Source: Undaria pinnatifida (lineage: Eukaryota > Sar > Phaeophyceae > Laminariales > Alariaceae). From it: a stretch of DNA of 64,000 nucleotides. The notes under the pieces were generated by a model, which was given only the letters and a program-made list of their open reading frames with translations, was not told the DNA's origin and did no database searches. Positions 19,911 to 32,055 of the stretch are shown piece by piece. Every line of letters begins with the position of its first letter. The first letter of the stretch is position 1. A program made the translations under genes and the position numbers. The stretch covers positions 12,394,795-12,458,794 of the forward strand of contig JABAKD010000021.1 in the NCBI GenBank assembly GCA_012845835.1. The letters are read 5' to 3'.

Positions 19911-21376
19911 TGTTTCGTTTTCTCCTCTCGACCTCGTTCATTTTGCTCTAGGTCCCTGTGTTTCTTCTTCGACGGCGTGTTGTTTGTGGTTGGAATGCAA
20001 CGCAATAAGGTGCAATTCGGCATGCGGTGGAATGTGTCAATATGCGTTTTTGTTTCTATTTTTTTAGTTGCCGACGCGAACACGATAGTAAACGATCCAA
20101 TGTATGCTTTTATTTTTGCAGCAATGCAATGGGCTTGCGAGAATGATGGCCGTATGCCCCGGGCTTTGTGTTCATCTCTGTGTGGGTTGGTGTGGGTGTG
20201 TCCAAGGCGAGAGATAACTCCCCCCCACCCCCTCCTCTTCCCTTTACTTGTCCCCTCCCGCCGTCGGGGTTGACGTTATACGTGTTTTGGGTTTACTTTT
20301 CTTTAGAAAGGGGTGTTCCGCTGCCTAACCGGCAGAGCGCTCTTCTTGTAAAAACCGGCATACGGGCAACACTTTTTATTTTTTTCTTTCTAGAAAATAT
20401 CCATTCATCTGCACACAAACGAAGGCCAAGCGATAAATGGAGTACTAAATAATCCCGATCAAATGTGCGCGACGACGAGCAAGGAAGCTTTAGAGGAATG
20501 CGGGAGATAAAAGTAGCTCGCACGAGAAACGGAGCAAGCCCCTCAAATCGCGCCCGTTTCTTTGCACTGGGGATGTGTAATTGTTTTTTTCGTTTCGTTT
20601 CGTTTCGTTTCCTTTTTTATTTTGTTTTCTCTGTGCTCAGTTCTCCCTTTTTCGTTTGGTCTCTCCTTTGTCCTTAGGCCGGGGGGGTGAAGGGGGGGCG
20701 GCTGCACTCGCCGTTCATGTACAGTGTTTCGCAATGCGGCGTGTTTGCGTATTATCGCTGAGACATCCCGCTACACCTACTGCCCACCATATATTGCAGC
20801 GGGCCTAAGCTAAGCCGCCTGTGTTTGAAAACACCCTTTCAAGGACGCTCAGTAACTAAGCCGTAGGCCGCCAAACGGGCGAAACGAGCGGTGGTGTTGC
20901 CACGCCTGCGCGTCGCTAGGGCGAGAGGCGCGGGGGGTGCAGAGCAGAGTATGGATGTCGTGAAATAACAATGTGCGCGGTGGTAGTGGGAAACTCGACC
21001 TCGCGCTCAGCGAAGACGTTGAAGGGCCTGGGAAAGATGTGGGTTCTTTGACAAGCAGGGGGGAATGGGAGCGGGGCGGGGGTGACCAGGTGGAGGAAAA
21101 CGTGCTATGTCTGATGGCAACGCTCTAAAGTCGGTGGGAATTCTTGGGGGAAAGTGAAACGATTTTAAACATGATAGTATGCATGATTCAGCAGCAGTTT
21201 TTTTTTGCCGCTGTTTGGTCCCTTGTTTAGTCGGCAACAATGAGCATGGAAGGTGCACAGGGGATGTTTTTTGGTCTTGGGAGGGGGGAGGGGCGGTGTA
21301 ATCAGTTGGTGTTTTTGGTATTAGGGTGTGTGCCCAGTTTGTGCATGGCCGTAGTCGTTTGACTATAGACCCTCTC
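19911..21376. other. Gene-poor region
   Basis: Contains a short TTTCG repeat at 20590-20612 and T-rich tracts. A weak tRNA-like D-arm at 20317-20345 was considered and rejected. I see no gene. Confidence 0.4.
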
Positions 21377-21400
21377 GACGCGTGCTACGATAGATCTATA
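21377..21400 (+). repeat. Solitary MITE end
   Basis: GACGCGTGCTACGATAGATC at 21377 matches the terminal repeat of the MITE family. No matching opposite end is visible within 400 bp downstream, so this is a lone or truncated end. Confidence 0.5.
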
Positions 21401-21769
21401 ATTTTGGGGAAGAAAACTTGCTGAGCGGCCACCGTGTACCTCTGCTAAAAACGTATCTCGAAGGATGTACAACGGTCAGTTTTCACAGGGATGTGTGGCG
21501 TCAAGTACGTGGTGCATGTTCGGCTTGCTTCTTGATACTGTTGATCATACTCGTAAATCTTGAATTTGCCGGGACCAAACGCACACATATATGCGTACCT
21601 CGTTGTATAACATGAAGCTGGGTATGCGTGTGACTTCGGACGAAAGGGCGCACATACACGAAACAATTTGATGGTGGTATTGCCTCATTTTGATTACCTT
21701 GTTCCTATCAAACCTGTTCACCGTTTCTCCCCGCTATGTTAAAAGCAGCTTGTATATCACAAAGCGCGA

Positions 21770-22440
21770 TCCTTCACATACAAACATATCGCTATCATCG
21801 CAAACGAGTCAATGCCAAAACAATAGACCGCTGGAACACCGGCTATCTCCGTTTCATGCAAGTCTCATATGTTATCGGTGCCCTCCTTACACCATCTTTG
21901 CCCTTTTTATGTAGCTTAGCCTACTCTCTTCTGCACCCCTGCCAGGGAACGTGTCATCTAACCCGCTCCCCCCACTCCAGCTGGACCAGCATCGGTGATG
22001 GCGTGACTTAGCGATCCGTTTCCCTATGGACGACCATTGCTGTTAACGTAAGGTTCCCACGCAATTTTCTTTGCCCGTCTGCAATAACTGGGGACTTGAA
22101 GTCACACATCGCAAACGAACGATTGCCTAAACATTAGACCACTGTACACACCGTCTATAGACCACTAGTCAAGACTATATATCTACGTTTTATGCAAGTG
22201 TCTGGGGGTATGGTGCCCTCCTTCCACCATCCTTGCCCTTTCTGTGTAACCTTCACCGACTATCTTCTGCACCCCCGCCAGGGAAAGTGCCATCTTATCC
22301 GCACCCCCCCACTCCACCTGGACCAGCATCGGTGACGACGCGACTTGCGATCCGTTTTCCTATTGACAACTGCCGCTGGTCACGTACGGTTTCCACGCCA
22401 TTTTCTTTGTCAGTCTGCCGTAAATGGGGACATGAACCCT
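21770..22440. repeat. ~340-bp diverged tandem duplication
   Basis: Two copies about 340 bp apart. For example, TGGACCAGCATCGGTGA is at about 21981 and 22319, and both copies hold TCTTCTGCACCCC...GCCAGGGAA, GCGATCCGTTT and ATTTTCTTTG. They are clearly diverged, with small indels. Frames through it are broken in the first copy, so I do not call a gene. Confidence 0.75.
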
Positions 22441-22584
22441 TGCTGGAAGACGGTGTTCCATTTGCAAACAATATAAAGGTCTAACCGGAGCCCGGGCAAG
22501 ACCTTCGGTGGAGAGAGCTGCGGGCTGGAAATTGTTGAAGGCAGACGAAGGATGAACACGCTACTTGCATTAGACTACGACTTA

Positions 22585-23400
22585 TAAGGATTTTGAATCG
22601 TAATTTGGCCTGTGGGGGGAAGAAAATCAAGAAAATAGTAACTTGGTTAGACTAATGTAGGGTGATGGTCCAGTTTGCGAGGGAAAAAAAACATAGGAGA
22701 ATCCTACATAAAAAAAATGAACGAACGACCAGGAAGCCAGGACACTAACACATCGAGGCACACATCATCTTCCACAGAGCATCCTGGACACACCAGGCGG
22801 CATCCACAACACTCAAGCACTCTCCCGAAGAGGCCGCCAGGTTCCTAGGAGACGCTCTGCGGGATTGCCCGAGGCAGACGGGCTGACGCGTCATCAAGAG
22901 TGCCCGAATCGGCGCAATTTTAGCTCTGCCACAAACACTCAACAGCCAGCAAACAATTTTCGAAATCAGAAGGCTCGTCTCACGTTCGTTGGGGACCGAC
23001 GAGCTGTGGCCCACACACAAACGCAACGCGCCACAAACGCGCCACCCACGCCAACGCCACAGGTCCGGAAGATTCTCCCGGCCCTGCCCTTGGCATGCAG
23101 CAAAGCCTGTTTGCAACCCACCAACAGCAGCAGTAGAGCGGAAGTGTGGTGAGCTAAAGCTTTATTTTTCCCCATCCGCCGGAGGATAAAAAAAAAAAAA
23201 AAAAAAAAAGTAGAGTGGCCTTTCGGCGTTTTTGAATATTTCGGGCAGTCTGCTCGAGAATCAAAAAGCCACACGTGTCACCCGTACTTCCCGTACATAA
23301 AAACCCGCGAACAGTTTGAATTTCAAAAGCTCGGAGATCGGAAGGCACAGGACGTCACCAAGCAAGGGCAGACCAGAGACACGGTGCGTCTTTCTTCACC
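22585..23400 (+). repeat. Large inverted repeat, left arm
   Basis: About 750 bp that recur in reverse complement at 28335-29087 (for example GGAAGCCAGGACAC..., CACATCATCTTCCACAG, GGCTGACGCGTCATCAAGAG, GAAGATTCTCCC). The arms are diverged by substitutions and small indels and separated by about 4.9 kb. They could be long terminal inverted repeats of a DNA element or an inverted segmental duplication; no target duplication is evident at the outer ends. Confidence 0.8.
23139..23208 (+). mobile_element. Poly(A)-tailed 5'-truncated retroposon (TSD AGTAGAG)
   Basis: A 70-bp insert (CGGAAGTGTGGTGAGCTAAA..., CATCCGCCGGAGGAT then about 21 A) is bounded by AGTAGAG at 23132-23138 and 23209-23215. The other inverted-repeat arm (about 28525) has a single AGTAGAG and no insert, which shows the empty site. 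The same 3' end occurs in the longer copy at 62077-62503. This is the signature of target-primed reverse transcription with 5' truncation. Confidence 0.8.
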
Positions 23401-24959
23401 CGGGAGCAGCCCGTCTCCACGCCTGAGGCGTCTCCACCCTTGAAGAAGACGATCTTCACCTTTTTGAAGCCTCGAGTTACCCTCTCAAACCCTCCTTATG
23501 TCCTGCTCGCGCGGCCGTTTCCTATGTTACACCATCGGTGTATCGGCTACTTTCGGGCTTGCGAGGATAACGGCACAAATGCAACTCTTGGTCTCCGGCT
23601 AGACGATCCAGCGAGAAGTCTGTGGTTCGCGAGACATCGCCCGGATGACCAGGAGTGCTCACGGAAACACTCGAGTTTCATAATTTGTTGATTTTAAACA
23701 CAAGATCGACAAGATTGGGAATAAACTACAGATCTTGTCTTTTGAATATCTGCGGCTGCTGTACGTCGACGACCCGTCCTAGGCGTGTACTTCTAACTCG
23801 TTTCATATCGTTCTTTTCTCTGTTCTGTCTCCCCCTGCTCTGGCATGAAACCCAATCCAAACAAATTCTTCGCATACATCAAACATCATTATCATCAGAT
23901 CTTTCAAACCTTCTTGTTTTGTTCCCAGCAGTTGAGCGCATCATCGACAACAGCAGTTGAGCACATTGTCAACAGCAGTTGAGCACATCAACACACGAGA
24001 GAGAGAGTGACAGAATATCGCGCCGCAGTCACCCACACAGCAGCAGCAGCCTCTACGCAGTCGGTAGTCAGGGTCGATGGTAGGAGCTGGTCGGTGGGCT
24101 CCCTGCCATGTATACTGATACCCTGCCGTGATGTTTGCTGCGGTGCGATTGTCCATTCTGTAACCATACCTCTTGTTCATACTTCTAAACTTCCCACAAT
24201 CATAAAAAAAATAAACTGCAACACAGCCGGTAGCATGACCAGAAGTTTGATTGTTATGTGTGTTGAGTACACCCGGCGTCCGTGCTTACTGACTATTTAA
24301 TATTCATCCTAGAGACATACAAAGTATATGTGAGACAGGGTAAACCAAACAATCGCAATGATTAATCAACATAATAATAAAGCAAGGTGAAATGCCAGCG
24401 TACCGGGCACGACAACACAACACAACGAGGGGGACCATAAGATGAGAAAAAAAAGGAAACTAAAAAAGAAAACACCAGGGGCTCTGAAGAGTGTGACGCA
24501 AGAAAGCCGGAACGGATGCAAGAGAAACAACCTACGTGCTGATTAAGAGAGACAGCTAACTGTTGCACGGACGAAACAGCATAGACAAGAGAGGGAGATA
24601 CCGGCATAAGGCCGGTGGAGAGGGAAGACGAGGGAATAAAGAGAGAAATAACGCAATAAAAATGAACAAAGCAAGCAAGACAACAAGTAAGTGTCATTAC
24701 TGCCGCGTTCGCGCTCCCCCCGTTGAACTCGATGAATACAAGCAAAGCAAAACACTACCGCTCACAATAATAGGGTTTAGGGCATTATTACTGTACTTGA
24801 ACACGCTCCACGTATTAGTCGAACCGGTACCTTGCCACACCATGTACCATTCCGATTCGGTGTTCGTCCACAGCTGTATCGGCGACCCCCCCCCCCCCCC
24901 CCCGCCCTCCAATTTCCCTTTGTTACTGTTGTTGGCGTCCACTGTTGCGTGGATTGGCC
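23401..24959. other. Spacer without recognised gene
   Basis: Mixed sequence with a few GCAGTTGAGCACAT repeats at 23930-23990 and a poly-C run at 24886-24903. Open frames exist on both strands but none has a recognisable domain. Confidence 0.4.
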
Positions 24960-26830
24960 AGCTCTTGTCCGCCTCGGTCCTGTGTCATTTCATCATAAAG
25001 CGGCCCGCCGCGTCGACGATCCCCGGTACCAGTTTCCACTCTTCTTAGCCGCCCTGGATCATAGCGACTCTTTACTCCTAATAGCAAAGGGAGGTTGGCC
25101 GTTGACCCCTCGTTGACTTTGAATACTTTGATATCTTCTGCTAGAGATTAGGCCCAGTTCTTTCGAGATTGGGCCTGGTCCCGGGTTTCCCCACGCCAGC
25201 CATCGTCCCGAACATCACGCGATGGGTCAGCCGCTCAGTTGTCGTCTTTTGTACGGCTCATGCAAAGAGCAGGTGGCTTTTGCAGGTGGTCGTCGCAACG
25301 CTCTCACATTGTGTTGCGGGCCTTGGCGGTCGATATGTAGTGGTCGGTGCATTGTCGGCGCTGGAAGCCTTGGCAATAGTTATATACGTTAGGAGGAGGC
25401 TCAAGTGTGCCGTTCAGAGGTCAGGGAAGTGCCCCTGGCCGAGATTCCGAGCCACACGCCCGTACAGCAGGGTGTCCATCACCTCGGTCCTTAACAGGTG
25501 CACCTTTAGTGTGCACGAAGCATGTTCCATGTCGTACAGCTCACGCTTGAAACGATCGTAGCATGCCCACGCGAGTCGGATCCGTCGTTAATTTATGGCA
25601 TAATGTCGGCGCTTGCGTTGATAAGACCGCGTCCAGGTACAGAGAATGCATCGTCTACATATATACCCTTGGTGACCCTGATAGCTACACTGTTGCAAGG
25701 GGAGTCGCCGACCTATATCCTTAGTCTAATGAGGACACACAACCCGTAATACGCGCGATCGGAGTATCACCCACAGCTTGCAAAGATGAGTTTCGGCAAA
25801 ATCTTCGATCTCACAGCAGCAGCTGGAGTGTATTTAAATTTTTATAATATATACCTCTGGTCCGCCGCTTCGACAACGAGCGTTGGGGCCGGGAGAACCT
25901 TGTTGAGTGTGCGGAGCAGCGTTGTCTCTGTTTCCGTTTCGAGCACGGGGAGGCCTGCTGATTCGAAAGTGATCACAATGGCGGGCATGTTTGCAGGTCT
26001 TCCGTTGATTTAGACACAATGCCTGCATTGTCGGCGTACAGCATACCACACCACAGACTAACCTCCGTACACATGCCAGTGGTTCAAGCTCCAACCCGCC
26101 CTCCCCAAAGTCCTCCTCGAGGTGCACCAAGTCCCTTAAAAATCGGGGTCCTCACTGAAACTTAGCCGAAAGGAATGTGTATTGCTTTGCGGCGAAAAAT
26201 ACATTGCGAAGAAGCGGCGGACTGATTCTGCGATAACCCCCCCCAAATCAGTGATTTCATTTAGCGAACGTTTCATGGCCGCTCAACATGAGGAAGGTTG
26301 CTATGAAATCAAGGTCTCCACATATTTTCTTGTTCGTAAAGGACTATCGAACAATGACGTCGGGGTGGCAAGGGGCAGCGTATATTCAGGGGGTACGGCC
26401 GGGAGCTGGTTTCAATACCGGCGATTTCGTTCAAGAATAATTGGGGTGGCTACCTTAGAACGACTCGGCGACAGTACACATCCTTGCCGCAATCCCTGAG
26501 TGACGTCATGCCATTCATAGTGTTCACCGTCATCCGTACGCACGCGAGCTCGCATGATTTCGTGGAACTGGCCAATAGTGGTCAACATCGTCTCTGGTAC
26601 GCGGAAACGTGCGAGCACCACCCACCGCCGATCTCGGTCGACGGAGCTATATGTCATCTTGAGATCGACGAAGAACAGCAACTGAGGGATTCCCCTCGCG
26701 CGTCCGAGTTCTTGCCATCGGCGCACGACGAATGCCTCAAATATATTCTTTCTCGATACAAAGGAAGGGCTGGCACTCCCGTCAGAGTTGTTATCGCTCT
26801 AGGCGACGCTAGTACGCCGGGGCTCAGAAC
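24960..26830 (-). pseudogene. Decayed non-LTR (LINE) reverse transcriptase
   Basis: Reading the minus strand from 26830 down, fragments follow the order of a LINE RT: VVRRWQELGRARG, then FVDLKMTYSSVDR (normally FxDLxKAYDSVDR), VTQGLRQGCVLSP at about 26485, EPLACVRR, and GMLYADNAGIVSKS at about 26040 (the YADD box, here YADN). A thumb/C-terminal segment follows at about 25560-25190 (YDRFKRELYDMEHA, LKVHLLRTEVMDTLLYG, RLTHRVMFGTMAG). Frames change several times and stops interrupt. A copy of the dispersed start-cassette repeat (25690-25850) splits it between the palm and the thumb. It is clearly dead. Exact ends are not defined. Confidence 0.75.
25690..25850 (+). repeat. Dispersed start-cassette repeat, copy 2
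   Basis: Same core as at 8386 and 55496 (TACGCGCGATCGGAGTATCA, CACAGCTTGCAAAGATGAG). The ATG at 25786 opens a 75-codon frame starting MSFGKIFDLTAAAGVYLNFY. The rest of that frame runs antisense through the LINE remnant and is probably fortuitous. Its position inside the LINE shows it arrived later than the LINE. Confidence 0.75.
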
Positions 26831-28334
26831 CACGAAATCGTGGCATCATTCATCAAACCATCGACGCTTCTGATGCAACTGTTGTTGAATGCCGTTAGTT
26901 TTGTTGTGAAAAAACAGATTATTCCACTCCGTAGAGTATCAGCTAATTGTACCTTATAGTGTCGCCCGACTGCAGATTGAGAATTGTGGCAACATAGACT
27001 ACACAGTATACAGCAGCAGCCATAACGATCATCTAGACTTCCTTCTTCTGACATTCATGTAGATGAACAAGATCAGCAACACGCATTATGGCGATGTGAC
27101 GACAAACCGACGAACTGCATACCGGCTGCCATCCACCAACCAACAACGCACTCAATCAAAGATGACGCCATTTTCTTCTGGCCATAAATATCTTGATCAA
27201 TCACCAGGCTCGGCGTAGATAAGAGGGACAATCGCCCTGGGTACAGTCAAGGGCGCAATCTGTAGGGCGCAACACGTGCGAGCCCCCTCCACAGGAAAAC
27301 TCTGTCCTACACTACCCAGCCCGCGATCAAGGGGGTGCTGTGTTGTTTTGGTTGTAGACTATACAAATTATTTTTTTTCACTTTTTGGTGAGAAGCGAGC
27401 AAGGACCGCATCAAATATTTTTTGTCACAGCAATGTGGAGCCCATGGGCAGACTCTATGAACGCGAGATGCGGGTGAGATAGGAACACTCCACACAGACA
27501 AAGCACAGACAGTGGGCACCCACGCCCGCGCCGAGCACACCATATCTGCAGGCCTCTGGCATGACCTCCACCTTGGATTCGACATAGTTGCGTTTTTTTT
27601 TAAATGCGTGACGTTATCGACCGATGGCTTCCTGTTTTGGGTGGATAACGACCAATGGCAGCGATTGGTATATTTTTGGTCTATTCAACGACTGACTATT
27701 AATATATTATTCTGGCTTTTGAATTCGTTCGTGAGAATTCGAAATATTTGAATTTTGAAGAAAATACGGGCATGCGTGGGCTTTCGCGCCTACTCAAGGA
27801 GGTCGCGCGCGGGAGGTGGTGGATCTCAAGAGACTGCTGTGATGGTGGCGTCATGGCGCCGTTCCTGACGATGGCCACGTTTTCATGCACAAATATCCAA
27901 GCAAATATCGAGCACACGGATGACGCTGCAGAAGCCCTCGTTTAGGAAAACGGGGAGGTGCCTCTGTTTGAATATTTGCGCGGCCGAGCTAAAGCCGCTT
28001 GTCGGTGCTCGACAGAGCGGCGCCACCGGCAAGCAGAGAACCTTCCAGGAAAGATCGGAGAATATGGCGAGAGTAAATAGGTCTTGCAAAGAGGCGTATC
28101 TTCGACGTCAACCGAGGGCGCATGTATGTACCACACTGGGCGACGAAGGCAATATGCTTCAGCTCTTCGGTCACGGAGATAATTGCGAAAAAATCCAGCC
28201 ATGCCATCGAGGGCGTAGACTGCTACATCTCCCCCGTCAAAGCTGGCACACATATCAATCTGATGGAAACGGTGTTTGCTCGAATGGGCAAGACGTGCCG
28301 AGTATAGGCGACCCAGACGCCGATTTGATCCTAC
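26831..28334. other. Spacer inside the inverted repeat
   Basis: No recognised gene. Minus-strand frames at about 27942-28505 are open for up to 187 codons but match no family I know and partly overlap the right arm. Confidence 0.35.
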
Positions 28335-29087
28335 TCGGGGTGAGCATGTTTCTTTAAAGGCGGACGCACTGCGTCTCTGGTCTGCCTTGCTTGGTGTCGT
28401 CCTATGTGTTCCGATCTCCGAGCTTTTGAAATTCATAAACTGTTCGCGGTTTCTATGTACGGGTGTGGCTTTTTGATTCTCGAGCAGACTGCCCAAAATA
28501 TTCAAAAATGCCGAAAGGCCACTCTACTGCTGTTGGTGGGCTGCAAACGGGCTTTGCTGCATGCCAGCGGTAGGGCTGGGAGAATCTTCCGCACCTGTGG
28601 CGTTGGCGTGGGTTGCGCGTTTGTGGCGCGTTGCGTTTGTGTGTTGGCCAAAGCTCGTCGGTCTCCAACAAACATGGGACGAGTCTTCTGATTTCGAAAA
28701 CTGTTTGCTGGCTGTTACGTGTTCGTAGCAAAGAGCTAAAATTGCGCCGATTCGGGCACTCTTGATGACGCGTCAGCCCGTCTGCCGTGGGCAATTCCGC
28801 AGAGCGTCTTCTAGAAACCTGGCAGCCTCTTCGGAATAGTGCTTGAGTGAGAGTGCTTGAGTGTTGTGGATACCGTCTGTTGTGTCCGGGATGCCCTGTG
28901 GAAGATGATGTGTGCCTCGATGTGTTGGTATCCTCACTTCCTGGTCGTTCGTTCATTTTTTTTATGTAGGACTCTGCTATGTTTTTTTTCCCCTCGCAAA
29001 CCGGGCCATCACCCTACATTAACCAAGTTTCTTTTTTCTTGATTTTCTTCCCCCCACAGGCCAAATTACGATTCAAAATCCTTAAAG
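28335..29087 (-). repeat. Large inverted repeat, right arm
   Basis: Reverse complement of 22585-23400, without the poly(A) retroposon insert. The outer boundary is near CAAAATCCTTAAAG at 29080. Confidence 0.8.
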
Positions 29088-29292
29088 CCAGTAGCTTATG
29101 GATAGGCGGACGACGTTGGAACGCGCCTTCTCGAGGACGCCATCACGCAGTCCAAACGGTTGGGTGGTCTGCTCACTTTGCGCGTTCAGCAGAGTTGTAC
29201 GCTGCATATTTTGCCTTCTAGGCCCTGCCCCAGTCCAGCTAAGCAAGTCAAAGGAATCGCCCGTAACCTATCGTTAACGAATTCCGCAGGTA

Positions 29293-29584
29293 CTATACAC
29301 TCTGCTCCCTTTTGTTCCAGGCAGAAGAAGGTAGCTGAGTAAGGTCGTATGCCCACGCCATAACATCGCCGTGTGTGAACATGCCGTCTCTCGAGTATTC
29401 CGGCCTCCACGGTATCGGACCTTTACGCGCGATTATCACCGGCACGACGTCCTGCCCGCGGTACTCGGACGGTTCGACACGAACCAATGCCGTGGATCCG
29501 AAAGGCAGCACCTTTTTCATTTGTAGAAACAACTGCTGCAGGGCGAAGTCTTTGTCGTTACGGTGGTCATCTCACCGGGACTAA
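29293..29584 (-). CDS. Unrecognised open fragment
   Basis: A minus-strand frame reads LFLQMKKVLPFGSTALVRVE, then GQDVVPVIIARKGPIPWRPE and MFTHGDVMAWAYDLTQ. Amino-acid use looks more like real protein than the surrounding frames, but I know no matching family. It could be the remnant of a mobile-element ORF. Confidence 0.2.
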
Positions 29585-29964
29585 CCCTCCGCGAGCATAC
29601 TCCGTGGGTCCCGTGATGATGCCTTGACGGATGAGAGGGCACACGTCCTGCCCGTTGGCGAGGCATTCAGGACAGCTGGGGTGGGTTTGGAGGGTGCACG
29701 GTACATCACAACAAATTATGGGATTTGCGGTGTAAGTAAGTACAGAAGTTTGCCAGTTGAGATGGAGTTTTCGTGGGCGAAAGCTGTCAGCACACGGTAT
29801 AGGGATACAGAGCAGAATGTTTCGGAGCTTCTAACGCGAAGAGCTTGCTCAACATCATCAATAATATCTCACCCGAGACATGACTTCGAACAGGTATTCG
29901 TTCGCTTAACCCGACCAACATTTCACCCTAGTCGAACCCCCCCTCCCTGTGATTTTGTAGAATA

Positions 29965-30216
29965 GACGCGTGCTACAATAGAGGTAGCCCGTTCCGTGTG
30001 ACATTGCGTCTAAAAGCCGGGGCTTCCTAACCCAAAATTGTCGCAAACAGCCTTTTTTTTGCCTATCTTTTTCGTCGTGTAACTAGGTAGGGCATGATGT
30101 TTTTCGTCCGGTAGCAGCTAATTTTTTTCCCCAATCAGTTTCTGGGAGAGGCCTTAAGCTCCCAAAACTGAGGAACCCCCAAGAAAAGGTGGCGCACCGC
30201 TATCGAGGCACCCATC
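29965..30216. mobile_element. MITE copy 2 (252 bp, TSD AATA)
   Basis: Left end GACGCGTGCTACAATAGAGG; right end reads inward as GATGGGTGCCTCGATAGCGG. AATA flanks it at 29961-29964 and 30217-30220. There is no ORF. Confidence 0.75.
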
Positions 30217-30297
30217 AATATCTCGGACAATTGTTCCTCGCTTGGGTGTAGGTCAACCGTAGCAAACAACACCACAAAAAAATTGACACAGGAGAGG

Positions 30298-30565
30298 GAC
30301 GCAGGCTGCGACAGAGGTGCTGCGCACCACTTTTTTCATTAGGTGTTCCTTAAATTGAGAGCGTAAGACTTCTCCCAAAAAATGAGTTGGAGAAACATAA
30401 GACTGCTACACACCACCGGATGAAATGACGCATGGCCTGGGTCTACACAACACGAGAACCATTCAAAAAAATGGGCTGTTTGTCCGATGATTTAGAGTAA
30501 AGGAGCCCCGTCATTTAGAAACCATTTTCGCCAAAAAAATATATACCTCTATCGTAGCGTGTGTC
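30298..30565. mobile_element. MITE copy 3 (268 bp, TSD GAGG)
   Basis: Left end GACGCAGGCTGCGACAGAGG; right end read inward GACACACGCTACGATAGAGG. GAGG flanks it at 30294-30297 and 30566-30569. Internal blocks (CACCGGATGAAAT, TCCGATGATTTAGAG, CGTCATTTAGAAACCATT) align with copies at 33174 and 38165. Confidence 0.8.
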
Positions 30566-30569
30566 GAGG

Positions 30570-32055
30570 TGTAACACCTACAACATATCATGCCAAAAGT
30601 GTGGTCCCAATGAGAGCAGACCATACTTGCTAGCCGAAGAGAGCGCGTACGCCGCAAGAACGCCTGGGGTCTCGGTTGCCACGACCTTGCTGACTATATG
30701 GCAGCTGGCGCCGTGGGTTTCCTTTGATGATGACTGGGCTCCGTTACGTACATCAGACAATCAATTTGTGTCAACATTGACGAACAAGAACCCCCTGCCG
30801 AAAACTGTGTTGATCTTCTTGTCGGGTAGAAACATTTTTTTCCGGTTCTGTGGTTTCCGCCTCGCTGATCCAAGTCGTCTGCGACGCACGCGAAAACCGA
30901 ATCAAAGGCTAGATAGCATCGAAAGTAAAGAAAAGGGGCAAACGGGTATGGCGCGCGCATGGCTGTGTCAGTGAGATGGATGTACACGCTGTTTTCATAG
31001 CCCCAGCGACAGGGCATTACATGAGTGTATCCGCGCGTTTTTGGCATTGCTGCATGTAGTTTTTCGTTGAGTTTCTAAAATCGAACCTATCTATAATCAG
31101 CACGGTCTGGACGCTGATATTGGTTGAGTACATGCCTTGTTACAAACTATTTGCGTCTGCGATGTGGAGGTTTTCATAGGTGGAGCTTCAAGGTAAAGGT
31201 GCTCTTGGAGTGGCCTCGACTAGAGGAGCTCTGTTGGGGAAATCCGTAACACCGCGCATGCCTACTTAATCGCGGCTGGGGGTAGGTTGGATGCCTCCCT
31301 AAGAGCTGAACTAGCACTTCAAAGGCGTCCCTTAGGGACAGAGCTTTGCTCCGCTCGCTCCCCCAGCACCTTACATTTTTCTTTCATGTCTCCAGGTCAC
31401 GCGGAGATACTCTTCTAGAAACAAATTTTGAAAAGGAATCCTCAACTACTACTCGGCATCTTTACAGGAGTTCTCATCCTGCCTCGCGCATATATACTTG
31501 TATATCGAGCAAGATATGCGTGCGTTTTTTTAGTATCACAACGGGCGTTTATGTTGCTATTTTTACGTGATCTCACATGAACTCGCATGATAAGAGTCCG
31601 TGGTTACTTGGCAAGGGCTCCAGCCACTATGGACTGGAAGGGTAGTGTAGTTGCCCTCAAAGGCTGTATTATCTACGGGGAAGACTATGGGGTGGAAGAA
31701 CAGTATACTATCTTTTTTTTGTATCCTTCACACACCGTTACATTCACGAGGAAGATATGGACGGCTTTCCATTTACGTGGTACATTTTATATATATCTGC
31801 ATGCAGTTGTCTTCAGACGCCATTTGCCTGGAAATGTATCTGTCTCTTCGAGCAGCAAATTATTTTGGGAGGTAAACCATGTGATGGCGATCGATATGCC
31901 GCGTTACAATACGTAGTACATCCAGCGCGCCTTCTTGGAACTGCGTTCAGTGCCTACTCATAATGGGGGTTCGTTTAATATACATGCTACCATGCTATAT
32001 TTTAGTCCAGGGGGGGTGTATGTTTCTAAATACCAACATTTCTATAGTTTCGTGG
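30570..32055. other. Gene-poor region
   Basis: No domain-bearing frame seen. From about 31950 the sequence grades into the satellite-like array. Confidence 0.4.

Noticed and set aside
20310-20365. tRNA-Thr-like stretch (GGCAGAGC, CTTGTAA)
   Set aside because: The anticodon stem and acceptor stem do not pair and no T-loop GGTTCGA is present.
24362-24745. 127-codon minus-strand frame with hydrophobic segments
   Set aside because: It overlaps open frames on the opposite strand, has no family resemblance and lacks splice or start support.
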